A stretch of DNA of 64,000 nt, from contig NZ_JAATVY010000004.1 in the NCBI RefSeq assembly GCF_011947195.1, positions 248,001 through 312,000 on the forward strand, in the 5' to 3' direction. The stretch comes from Planosporangium thailandense. GTDB taxonomy: Bacteria; Actinomycetota; Actinomycetes; Mycobacteriales; Micromonosporaceae. The notes under the pieces are model-generated. The model saw nothing but the letters and a program-made list of their open reading frames with translations, was not told the DNA's origin and searched no databases. Below are positions 38,461 through 49,319 of this stretch, in pieces (the first letter of the stretch is position 1; every line of letters begins with the position of its first letter). A program made the position numbers and the translations under genes.

Positions 38461-39525
38461 ATGCAGGACCGCATGCTGGCACCGGACAAGTGGCTGACCT
38501 TCGCAAGGGGCTCACTGCTCGGCTTGATTCTGGGGGATGCGGTTGGGGCAGTGAACGGCGAGGTGCCGCCGACCGGGCAGCTACACGCAAAAGCCGGAGG
38601 GCAACTCGCCTGCTTGACGACAGAAGGCTTGATTCGGGCTGACGTCCGAATGTCGCACAAGGGCATCTGTCATCCGCCTGGGGTGGTTTGGCATGCATAC
38701 CGTCGCTGGGCGGCCATGCAGGGCCTCATCGCCCACGCGGAGGAAGCGGACGGCAACCCTCTCGGCTGGCCGGACGGCTGGCTCGCCGATGTGCCTGTCC
38801 TCAAAGAGAAGCGCGGCACCGCGCCCACCACGGTCAAAGCACTGCGCGAGAACAGACCAGGTACTGTTACCGCGCCAATTGGCACCAGCATCGGGGCGCA
38901 TGCCTGCACCCGCGCGCTGCCGGTGGGGCTATTCAGCCCATTACCGATTGCTGTTGAACTGGCGGCAGAGATCGCGGCCTTGACGCACCGCGGCGAAGCT
39001 GTCGTCGCCGCCGCAATCGGCGCCGGCACGGTACGCATGATCGGGGAAGGCCACCGCCTTGAACAAGCGTATGCGCTGGCACGATCGAGAGTAGACACAG
39101 CAGTCCGTCCGCAGGTTTACGCCGACGTTCCCATCCTTTTCGACGCCATGAAAGCGGCCGGGGAGAACCCAGGTGACCTCACCCAGCTGAGGAACTTTGC
39201 CTCCAACGCCACGGCATTATCGGCGCTCGCCGGAGGCCTTTACACAGCAGCATCCTTCAGTGAACGCGGAGACATCCGCCAGGCACTGTGCTTCGCGGCG
39301 TCCGCAGGCGACGGCGGCCATGTCGCCACGGTCAGCGGAACGTTGCTCGGGGGTCTGCACGGTCCAGACGCGCTACCGATCGACTGGTTGTCGCGTACCG
39401 AATTGGTCTGGGTTGCTGACACCTTGGCCCGCGACCTTGTCCGACAAATCACCGAGCACCCTTCTGGGGGCGAATACAGCGAGGGCACCGATCCGTACTG
39501 GTGGAGTCGCTATCCCGGCTGGTGA
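38461..39525 (+). CDS. ADP-ribosylglycohydrolase-like protein
   Basis: The 354-residue protein resembles ADP-ribosylglycohydrolases: an N-terminal GSLLGLILGDAVGA, THRGEAVVAAAIGAG in the middle, and a C-terminal SAGDGGHVATVSGTLLGG in the place of the usual GDTDT metal motif. The usual second Asp and Thr of DTDT are missing, so metal binding and activity may be altered. The ATG at 38461 has GGAGAG about 8 bases upstream; an in-frame TTG at 38416 is an alternative. It is island cargo with less biased codon use than the flanking backbone. Its partner toxin or transferase, if any, is not evident. Confidence 0.72.
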   Translation: MQDRMLAPDKWLTFARGSLLGLILGDAVGAVNGEVPPTGQLHAKAGGQLACLTTEGLIRADVRMSHKGICHPPGVVWHAYRRWAAMQGLIAHAEEADGNPLGWPDGWLADVPVLKEKRGTAPTTVKALRENRPGTVTAPIGTSIGAHACTRALPVGLFSPLPIAVELAAEIAALTHRGEAVVAAAIGAGTVRMIGEGHRLEQAYALARSRVDTAVRPQVYADVPILFDAMKAAGENPGDLTQLRNFASNATALSALAGGLYTAASFSERGDIRQALCFAASAGDGGHVATVSGTLLGGLHGPDALPIDWLSRTELVWVADTLARDLVRQITEHPSGGEYSEGTDPYWWSRYPGW

Positions 39526-40041
39526 GCTCGGAGGGTCAACCAACCACGAATCGGGCTGGCTCGCGTAGCGCTGTCAGCGCGTTCGGCAGATCGGAGAGCC
39601 GTGCAGCCAGGGTGGCCATGGCTAACAGCCGGGGCAGCGCCGAGTTGAACTTAGGCCGATGAGCGACCGCTCGTTGATCTCCGGCAGGTACACCGGCTGC
39701 CCACGTCCGACCTGCCTGCCTGCAGCTCATGGTGCCACAGGCCCCGCGGCTACTCGTCGTGGTCGATCAGCGCGACCGGGCCGCTCGCGGCGCGGACCGT
39801 CTCAGCTTCGGCAATGAGATGTTCATCCACCCGACGTGGGTGGAGCGGGTCGCTGCAGAACAGGAACGGAGTGGCCACGCCGATCAGGGTAGGCGGACAC
39901 ACGCAGGCTCATCGATGTGATTTCCCGGCCTCAGGCAGGCGCCGCGGCGTCGCACGGCAACGGACACGTGGGAGTGCGTGTTCATCTCGCCGTTGACCCC
40001 CGCCGTGCCGGGAGCACCGCGCCGCGGAGGGGGGGAGTGGA
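39526..40041. other. Gene-poor stretch in the island
   Basis: No gene is supported in these 516 bases. Open frames of about 60 codons occur on both strands but have no recognisable family or ribosome site. It may contain remnants of lost genes. Confidence 0.4.
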
Positions 40042-40745
40042 TCACCGTGAAGACCTCAGGATCACTGCCCGATCGTCGACGTTGAGGACGTAGCCGTCGC
40101 CGAGGCGAGCCATGGGCGTGTCCCAGTGGACGTGGCCGCAGACTGTCAGCGCGGGTGGGTGGGCGCGCAGACGCGCACCGATAGCCGGGTTGCCGGGTTG
40201 GCCGGCTCGGTTGCCCGGAGGGCCCTCGTGCAGGACAAGGACGTCAGGGTTGCTGGCGAGCACGGCATCGATTGTCGCCAGCTGTAGATTCTCACTGCTG
40301 CATCCCGGCCGGGGTGGGTCGCCGGCGAAGCGGACAGCGCCGCGGTCGGCCCAAATGCCGTCCAGCAGCGCCGCCGTCGGGCCGAGGTCACGTAGATCGT
40401 CGGGTGACACGACATCGTGGTTGCCGGCCACCCCGATAATCCAGGGGCACCCGGCTGCCGCGAACGCCAGCCACACGTCGTCGACCGCGCCGGAGGCACC
40501 CTGGCCGGCCCACACCGACAGGTAGTCGGCCAGGGCGACGCCCAGCAGTACCGGTGAGCCGCCCCACGGCGACGCGGCGACCCCTTGCAGGTCCCCGTAA
40601 CTAAGACCGCATCACAGCCGTCCGGCACGGTGGCAACGGCCAGCCGGCCCACCGTCAACCGCGCGGCCTCGGTCCCACCACCCGGACGCGCCCGCCGGTA
40701 CCCGAGCTCGGTGACCGCCTCGACGCCCGGGCCGCTGATACGCAT
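40042..40745 (-). pseudogene. Metallophosphoesterase split by a frameshift
   Basis: Two overlapping frames together form a calcineurin-like phosphoesterase of about 235 residues. The N-terminal part starts MRISGPGVEAVTELGYRR at 40745 and runs to DAVLVTG. The continuation, in another frame, reads GDLQGVAA and then includes GVAGNHD, VLVLHEGPPGNRAG and VCGHVHW, the GNHD and GHVH metal motifs. The switch lies at the CCCC run at 40593-40596. The fold should bind two metals, but the gene as written cannot make the full protein. Confidence 0.7.
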
Positions 40746-41154
40746 GTCGCTACCGTAGCCGCGAAGTCAGACGGCGGGGACGCCGCGAGAAGCGCGGTTG
40801 GGCGAGCACGGGCTACACCGACCAACGCTCGAGCCGCTGGCCCTCTGATTGTTGGGCTGTTGGCCAGTGCTCCATACGGTAGTGCTGTGTCGGCGCAGGT
40901 CGGCCCGGATCCAACCCGTGCCCGGATCGACGACTTGCGTTGCCGTAGGGGCACTGTTTGAAGATCTTTGTAACTGCTTCTTCCATTTCAGGGATCTTTT
41001 CCTTGCCCTTGTCTGGTTAATCCGATCTGTTTGTCGGCCGATTGGCTGATCTCGAGACACTGATAGACGATCTTCGTGTCGGCGGGATTGTTGATCTCTT
41101 CCCCCTGTGGCTCTAGCGTCCGGCCCAGCTTGTCGTTGGGTGGGGAGTTGTGGC
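40746..41154. other. Upstream region of the Rhs gene
   Basis: No gene is supported here. The part from 40925 to 41110 is clearly less GC-rich than its surroundings and probably carries the promoter of the large Rhs gene, but no clear -35/-10 pair can be fixed. Confidence 0.4.
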
Positions 41155-44100
41155 ATGGCCGGTCGATCGGGGCGTGGCGTCGTCGTACCTGTTTTCGGCA
41201 ACACTGCCGGGCGTCGTCGCCGGTTGCGCCGGGCGGTCGCCTACGTGCTGGCGGCGACGGTGGCGGTGGGGTTGTCGCCGGCGGTGCCGGCGTTGGCCGC
41301 GCCGCCGGTGACGCCGCCGGATGTTCCGGATACGAAGTCGGTGCCGGTGTCGCCGGTGCCGGCCAAGGCTGCCGCGCCGGCCAAGATGCCGGAGTGGACG
41401 CCGCCGTCGGTGTCATGGCCGGCCGGTGGCGCGGCGGTGGTCGGGGTGGACACGGCGGCGGTCGGTGCCGCGCGGGCGGCGGTGCCGCCGGCCGGCGGGG
41501 CCGCTGGTGCCGCGCCGGCGGGCACGGGTACGCCGGGTCAACTGCCGGTGCGGGTGCGCGGTGCTGCCGGTGATGCGACGGGCAACGATCCGCAGACGCC
41601 GGCGCAGATGCGCGCGAACCTGGCCGCGGCGACCCCGCCCGGGTCGGTGCGGGTGCAGGTGGCCGGGCAGGACCTGGCCAAGCGTGCCGGGATCAACGGC
41701 GTCATCTTCGGCGTGTCGCGCGCCGACGGCGTCACCAGGTCGGGCCAGGCGGCCCTCGACGTGGACTATTCGGCGTTCGCCGGCGCGTACGGCGGCGACT
41801 ACGCCGCACGGCTGCAGTTGGTGACCTTGCCGGGGTGTGTGCTGACCACGCCGGAGAACCCCGCCTGCCAGCAGACCACGCCGGTGCCCGGGGCGGTCAA
41901 CATCCCGAGCGCGCACGTGGTGTCGGCCGACGCCGTGCCGGTCGCCGGCGACAGCCCGGCCGGAAGCTCCCCGTCGGCGTCGTCGGCGACCCCGCAGGCG
42001 ACCACCAGCAATGCGACGGTGATGGCGGTGACGGCGTCGAACTCGTCGCAGGCCGGGGACTGGACGGCCACGCCGCTGTCGATGACGCAGTCCTGGGCGG
42101 CCGGCAAGCAGGCCGGGGACTTCACCTACTCCGTGCCGATGAAGGTGCCGACGCCGCCGGCGGGCCCGCAGCCGAACCTGGCGTTGTCGTACTCGGCGCA
42201 GTCGGTGGACGGCCGGACCGAGGCGAAGAACGCGCAGCCGTCGTGGGTGGGTGAGGGCTGGGACCTCACCCAGGGTTTCATCGAACGCAAGTTCCAAAGC
42301 TGCGCCGACGCCGGCAAGGGCACCGGCGACCTGTGCTACCTGTCCGACGACGTCACGATCAGCCTCAACGGGGTATCTAGCGACATCATCGTCGATGACA
42401 GCACGCATCAGTGGAAGCTGGTCGACGACCCAGGCTGGAAGGTCACGCGGAAGTTCGACGCTCCGGTTTCCGGCACGTACCTGACCGACAAGCGGGCCGA
42501 GTACTGGGTGGTCACCACCCAGGACGGCACCCAGTACTACTTCGGCCGCTCCAGCCGTCCAAGCGTGGACTCCGGTGATGCGCAGCAGTCGGTGTGGTCG
42601 GTGCCGGTCTACAGCACCCACAGCAGCTACCCCTGCTACAACGCGACCTGGGCCAACTCATGGTGTTGGCTAGCGTGGCGGTGGAACCTCGACTACGTCG
42701 TGGACCCGGCCGGCAACTCGATGTCGCTGTTCTACAAGCGGGAGGGGCACTACTACGCGGCCAACAACGGCACCAACCGGCTGTACGAGACCCGGGGCGG
42801 GTACCTGTCGCGTATCGAGTACGGCACCCGGGCCGGGCAGGAGGCCGCCGGGCCGGCGCCGGACAAGGTCATCTTCGACGTGGCAGTGCGCTGCACCTAC
42901 CTCTACTCGTCGGGCAACTGCGAAGGCCATCCGGACAACTGGCCGGACACCCCGTGGGACAAATGGTGCGACGCCAGCAGCGCGTGTTCGTTGCAGTCAC
43001 CGGTGTTCTGGACCGAGTGGCGGCTTGACCGGGTCACCACCGAAGTCCTCACCGACGCGACCACCAGCGCGTACCACCTGGTCGACCGGTGGACGGCCAG
43101 CCAGATCTATCCGGATCCCGGCGACAGCCTGTCGCCGACGCTGTATCACCCACACCGGCCTGGCCGGGGGCAGTCTCGACGAGCCAACGCTGACCTTCAA
43201 CGGGCAGACCATGGCCAACCGGGCCGACTACAACCTGAGCAAGGGCGTCGAGTATCTGAACAAGTGGCGCATCAAACGGATCGACTCGGATGCCGGGTCG
43301 CAGACCACCGTGGACTACACCGGCGTCGACTGTACCCCGGCGATGCTGTCCGCCGGGCAGGTCGACCCGGCCCAGAATCCGTACCGCTGCTTCCCGCAAC
43401 ACATCACCTACGGCACCAGCCCTCCAGGGTGGGCCTGGTTCAACAAGTACCTCGTCGCCGACGTCAAAGTCGACGACATGACCGGCGGCAGCCCGGAAGA
43501 GGTATGGGCCTACAACTACGGCACGGCCGGATCGTCGACCAACGTGCTGTGGCACCACGACCACGACTACTTCGTACCGCTGCCGAACCGGTCCTGGAAC
43601 GACTGGCGCGGCTACACCACCGTGTACACCTGGCACGGCAGCGGCGGCGAGCCGGTCACCTACACCACCGACCTGTACTTCCGCGGCATGAACGGCGACA
43701 GCACCGACACCACCCCCCGCACGGCGAAAATCACCGACAGCAACGGTACGACCCAGACCGACTGGCCCTACCTGACCGGGTTCCTACGCGAGCACATCGG
43801 CTACCAAAACGACGTCAGCCCGGCGTTGCCGGTCGCCAAGACGATCAACAACCCGTGGGGCTCCTACACCGCCCACCAGGCCGCCTTCGGCCCCTTCGAC
43901 GCCACCATTGTGCGTACCTGGGACACCGACGGCTACACCTACATCGCGGCCAGCAAAAGCTGGCGGCACACCCACACCCGCAACACGATCGACACCACCT
44001 ACGGCCTGACCACCTACGTCCAAAACGACGGTGACGTCGCCAGCAGCGGCGACGAGACCTGCACCACCATCTACTACGCCGGTCAGGACACGGCCCGGTG

Positions 44101-47100
44101 GCTGGTCGACTACGTGTACGAGCACATCACCACCGACTGCGCGGGCACCCCGGGCGACGGCGACTACCTGGCCGGCGACGCCACCTACTACGACGGCGCC
44201 AGCGGCAACTCCACGCCCACCACGGGCCTGCCGACCAAGACCCTGGCCATGACGTCGGTGACCGGCGGCACCCGCAACTGGGCCCAGACCGCGAAGACCG
44301 ACTACGACGCCTACGGCCGCCCGGTCGCCGCCTACGACGCCCTCAACCGCAAGACCACCACCGCCTACACCCCGGCCACCGGCGGCCCAGTCACCGCCGT
44401 CACCGTCACCAACCCGGCCGGGTTCGACACCACCACCACCCTCGACAAGCAGCTCGGCGTGCCGCGGACCGTCACCGACCCCAACGGCAAGGTCACCACC
44501 GCCAACTACGACCCGCTCGGCCGGCTGCTCAAGGTGTGGCTGCCCGGCCGGCTCACCAGCGACACCCCCAACATCCAGTACGCCTACACGTTGCGCGCCA
44601 CCGGCGCCAACGTGGTGGCCACCACCAAGCTCATCGGCTCGCCCAAGACACCGCAGCAGGTCACCTCCTACGCCCTCTACGACGGCCGGTTGCGGCTGCG
44701 CCAGACCCAGACCCCGGCCCCGCAGAGGTACGGCGGGCGGGTCATCACCGACGTCACCTACAACCGCAGCGGCCTGAAAGCCAAGGAATCGACCTTCTGG
44801 AACCACTCCGCGCCGTCGGACACGCTGCTGACCTACCTCGACTCCGACGTGCAAAACCAGCACCGCTACGCCTACGACACCCTCGGCCGGCAGACCTTCG
44901 ACGGGCTGTACGCGGGCAATGTCTTCCAGTGGCAGACCACCGCCGCCTACGACGGTGACCGCACCATCGTCACCCCACCCGCCGGCGGCATCCCCACCAC
45001 CACCCTGGTCGACGCCCTCGGCCGCACCACCAAACTCCAGCAGTACGCCTCCAGCGACGTAATTTCCACCGGCGACCCGCTCACGACCACCACCTACGGC
45101 TACGACCGGCTCGGCCGCCAGACCTCGGTCACCGACCAGGCCGGCAACAAGTGGACCACCAGCTACGACCTACGCGGCCGCGTCACCCAGACCACCGACC
45201 CGGACAAGGGCACCACCACGTCGACCTACGACGACGCCGGCCAGCTGCTGACCACCACCGACGCCCGCAACACCACCCTCGCCTACACCTACGACAACCT
45301 CGGCCGCAAGACCCAGCTGTGGCAGGGCGCGGTCAACACCGGCACGAAGCTGGCCGCCTGGACCTACGACACCCTCGCCGACGGCACCGTCGTCAACGGT
45401 CAGCCCGCCACCTCCAGCCGCTACAACAACGGCAACACCTACACCACCATGGTCACCGGCTACGACAACGCCTACCGACCCAAGGGTGTGACCGTGCGCA
45501 TCCCCGGCGCCGAAACCGGACTGGCCGGCGACTGGACCACCAGTACCAGCTACAACATCGACGGCTCGGTGGCCTCCACGACCTATCCGGCCGCCGCCGG
45601 CCTCGGCGCCGAAACCGTCACCACCGGCTACGACACCACCGGCCTGCCGATCACCCTGGCGGGGCTGGACACCTACATCGCCGACACCAAGTACTACTAC
45701 TTCGGCGCCGTCCAGTACCAGTTCCTCGGCACCGCACCCAAACAGGTACGGCTCACCACCGGCATCGACGACGCCACCCGCCGGCTGACCCAGGTGTCGA
45801 CGGCCACCCAGACCCCCGACACCACCTTCGCCGAACAGCTCACCGAGAACTACACCTACAACCCCGGCGGCCAGGTCACCTCCATCAGCGAGACCACCGG
45901 CGGCGCCCTGGTGTCCAACCAGTGCTTCACCTACGACGGCCGTCACGAGCTCGCCGAGGCCTGGACCACCACCGCCACCACCTGCCAGACCTCGCCGTCG
46001 CAGTCGGCCGTCGGCGGCCCCGACCCGTACTGGGACAGCTACCGCTACGACACCACCGGCAACCGCACCAGCGACACCACCCACGCGACCACCGGCGACA
46101 CCACCCGCACCTACACCTACCCAGCCGCCAAGGCCACCCGGCCCCACGCCGTCACCTCCATCGCCACGACCGGCGCGACCACCGGCACCAGCAGCTACGG
46201 CTACGACGCGGTCGGCGACACCACCACCCGCAACATCACCGGCAAACCCGGCCAAACCCTCACCTGGGACCCCGAAGGCCACCTGGCCACCCTCGCCGAC
46301 AGCACCGGCACCACCTCCTACGTCTACGGCGCCGACGGCAACCGGCTTATCGCCCACGACGCCACCGGCACCACCCTCTACCTCGGGGGCACGGAGGTGC
46401 ACCGGGACAAGACGGGTGCGGTCAGCGCCACCCGCTACTACGACACCGTGGCGGTCCGTACCGATCCCGGCAACCTCACCTGGCTTGCCGCCGACAGCCA
46501 CGGCACCGGCGAACTCGCCATCAACTCAAGCGACCTCACCGTCACCCGCCGCAAAACCGACCCCTTCGGCAATCCGCGGGGTTCGCAGTCCACCTGGCCG
46601 ACCACCCATGGGTTCATCAACGGCGTCACCGACCCCACGGGCCTGACCCACCTCGGCGCCCGCGAATACGACCCCGCCACCGGCCGCTTCATCTCCGTCG
46701 ACCCCATCCTCGACGTCGCCGACCCCATCCAGATGAACGGCTACAACTACGCCAACAACAACCCCACCACCGCCAGCGACCCCAGCGGGCTCACCTCGCG
46801 CCCATGCCCCGACGGCGACTGCCGCCCCGACGCCCCTGGATACATCTGCCAACCCAGTTGCGCAGGCAACAACGGCGGGGGTGGTGGGTCCCAAGACAGC
46901 CCTGCCCAGCAGTACGACGGTCCAAATGGCACACACACCGTCGTGCGCAACGACGGTACAACCACCGTCAATGGAATAACTCTGCCAACTGACCACCCCG
47001 AAGCCATCGCCTTCTCCAAATACATCGACCAGGCTCGCAAAAAGTACCCCTTCCTCAATTCTGTCAACTACGAAAATGAGCTTCGGTTGATGCTGGCAGG

Positions 47101-48040
47101 CTGTGAACTGATGAACCTGGCCGGCGGCGCGTGCTCCGAGACGTTCTACTTGGGAATGTATAAACGTCTCGATGAAGCCGTCAATTTGACCTACCCGAAG
47201 GCGGGCGGAATATGGGCGAAGATGGCCCTGCCCTTCGCCGTTATGGTAGATGGGTCAGTCGGTTTCGGTAACGGCCGATTCAGTGGTGTCAAATCCGGTT
47301 CATGTAATAGCTTCGACCCGAGCACTCCCGTGCTCATGGCCGACGGCACCACCAAACCCATTAAAGACATTCAAATCGGCGATCGAGTGCAAGCCACCGA
47401 TCCCACAACTCAAACCACTCATGGCGAGGAGGTCACGCAACTCCACCTCAACCACGACGCCGACCTCGCCGACGTCACCGTCGCAGCAGCCGACGGCACC
47501 CAGGCGGTGCTGCACACCACCCAGAATCACCCGTTCTGGGATGCCACAACCCAGCAGTGGACTTCAGCGGCAACGCTGCGGCCGGGGGACACGCTTCATG
47601 CCCCAGACGGTGACAATGTCCGGGTCGTGGCCGTCCGTAGCTTCGGCGGACTCCACGACATGCACAACCTCACCGTCAACGACCTCCACACGTACTATGT
47701 GATGGCCGGTAACACTCCGGTACTAGTACATAACGAAGGCGGGTGCGCTCCTCCGAACCTGTCGCCTGCTGGAGCTGGCCGGAGCGGTGCATTCAATCAG
47801 GCTAAGCGCGATTCTGGAATACCTACGAGTCAGTCGCCGAGTCGTGTACTCCCGAACGTCGACCGGAGAGGCAATCCGCAGCCTGGTACCATCTATGAAT
47901 TCGAGGTGCCGGCTCCTGGTGGCGGTACGCGGACTATCAGAATCCGAGATGACTCTGCGGGGCACATATTCCCCGATGACCCATCGCAGAACCGTGGGCC
48001 GCACTTTAACACGGAGAATGGTGATCACTATGATTACTAG
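41155..48040 (+). pseudogene. Giant Rhs/YD-repeat polymorphic toxin with HINT domain, one frameshift
   Basis: The locus codes about 2295 residues in two frames. The first part (41155 to about 43145) has a signal peptide ending near PALAAP and a secreted N-terminal region of the actinobacterial Rhs type. The second frame (from about 43145) continues with ITHTGLAGGSL, then many YD repeats (for example YGYDRLGRQTSVTDQAGN) and the Rhs core REYDPATGRFISVDP with PSGL. A pretoxin HINT domain follows (Cys codon 47303 to VHN at 47734). The last 100 residues are a variable tip with IYEFEVP, GHIFPDD, NRGPHFN and HYDY, a histidine pattern suggesting a metal-dependent nuclease. The frameshift lies near 43143-43147. 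Confidence 0.85.
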
Positions 48041-48713
48041 CCGTATCACTTTCCGTCGAGAAGTCGTGCATGAGTGGCCAATCTTCGCTTCCGACTCGGA
48101 GATCCCTAACACGGTCGGTGTGGCCTCTGTGGACGTGCGGCGGCAGGCCGACGAGTCGATCGGCTCAGCGGCGGCGGCTGCTGCGGCGATTCTTGGGGAC
48201 GCTCTCAGTGAGATCATGAGGCCTGACCAGGGAAAACTGTCACTCGTGGCTCTAGGGCAACCTCTCACTCGGCCGAACCGTGTCACTGCCTACAACGCTG
48301 AGCGGGACAAGTTGTGGGCGGCATTCGAAAAGGCTGGGGTCGTGCTTCCGCATGGTAATAGTGCCGAGGTCGGCGTCACTCACTCTGATGACGTCAGGCA
48401 ATTCGGCGGCGTCATCGAGTTTGCGATGACTGATCTTTCGGTCGCACTAGAGGTTACGCGGCGAGAGAACGCCGTTTGCATTGGTCGGATTGGTGAGCCG
48501 GATGACTTTGGTTGGGAACGGTTCTTGTTGTCCCTAGAACCAATACCGAAAGACTCCGTTGAGCTCCTCCGCGCGGCGGTTCGTCAGATTGCCGGTGGTC
48601 TTTTTGTTGTTCGGTCGTTCGGTCAGTTCGATGATGTTCTTGTTGGTGCTGAAGTTTTCGCGGAAAACAGCGTGATAGATCAGCTCGAAGCAGTTCTTGC
48701 GGTCACCGGCTAG
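48030..48713 (+). CDS. Candidate immunity protein to the Rhs toxin
   Basis: The 227-residue product overlaps the last 11 bases of the toxin gene and follows it directly, the usual position of immunity genes in polymorphic toxin loci. Its start could be ATG at 48030 or GTG at 48021, behind GGAGA. It has no signal peptide or membrane segment, consistent with a cytosolic inhibitor. The gene is clearly less GC-rich than the Rhs body, as expected for exchangeable toxin-immunity modules. I do not recognise its family; the role is inferred from position. Confidence 0.6.
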   Translation: MITSRITFRREVVHEWPIFASDSEIPNTVGVASVDVRRQADESIGSAAAAAAAILGDALSEIMRPDQGKLSLVALGQPLTRPNRVTAYNAERDKLWAAFEKAGVVLPHGNSAEVGVTHSDDVRQFGGVIEFAMTDLSVALEVTRRENAVCIGRIGEPDDFGWERFLLSLEPIPKDSVELLRAAVRQIAGGLFVVRSFGQFDDVLVGAEVFAENSVIDQLEAVLAVTG

Positions 48714-49319
48714 TGTGACATGTTGTTGCGGTGCGTGGTGAGCTCGCGCTGGAGTGCGTCGGTGAGCGTGGTCGTTCGCCTGGGTTGCCGTCAGGGTTGC
48801 CGTCATCGTTCAGTGAGGTAGTCATCAGCCCTGGCCGCGATCGCCCCCGTCGGATGTTGTCGTGCCATCCCGTCGCCGTCGTCCCGCCTTGGGACACCCC
48901 GGCCCTGGTGTGCTCGGCTATGCTCGGGATGGCGGTGGCGGCTATCCCGGAGCCTGAGGCCCCCGCCGGAGGCGACTGGGTTCATGTGCCCGGCTGCTGG
49001 TGCGGCCGGCCGGCGCGTGCGCGGCGGGCCGGAGGTCCAGAGCGCGACGCGCCGAGCCGGCACGGTCGCGCCGTGCGTTTGCGGTGCCGTGAACCGGGCG
49101 GGCGGCGTGGAGCCTCGGGTATTGGGGGATGGTGTCGCCCTGGTCCTCGTCGCCGCCGACGGACAGCAGCCAGCGGATTCGAGGGCAAGCCGGCCTGCCG
49201 GCGCGGCAGCCGATCGCCGGAAGCACGACGACAGCCGGCCACCCACGCGATCGTTGCGGCTTTCCTGGCCGGAGCAGCTCGTCGCTCGGCGCGGGCGGCG
49301 GGCTCCGGCCGTTGCAGCG
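48714..49319. other. Region between immunity gene and IS
   Basis: No gene is supported in these 606 bases. Open frames on both strands overlap each other and have no known domains. It contains the left arm of the 79-bp inverted repeat. Confidence 0.45.
48995..49073. repeat. 79-bp inverted repeat, left arm
   Basis: This arm starts TGCTGGTGCGGCCGGCCGG and is the reverse complement of 50961-51039 with one mismatch in 79 bases. The two arms enclose about 1.9 kb including the IS element. Confidence 0.85.

Noticed and set aside
47303-47734. An intein in the Rhs protein
   Set aside because: The HINT fold is followed by a toxin-like tip rather than a resumed host protein, as in pretoxin HINT domains.
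48803-49246. Open frames on both strands before the IS
   Set aside because: They overlap one another, have no ribosome sites or known domains, and are high-GC shadows.
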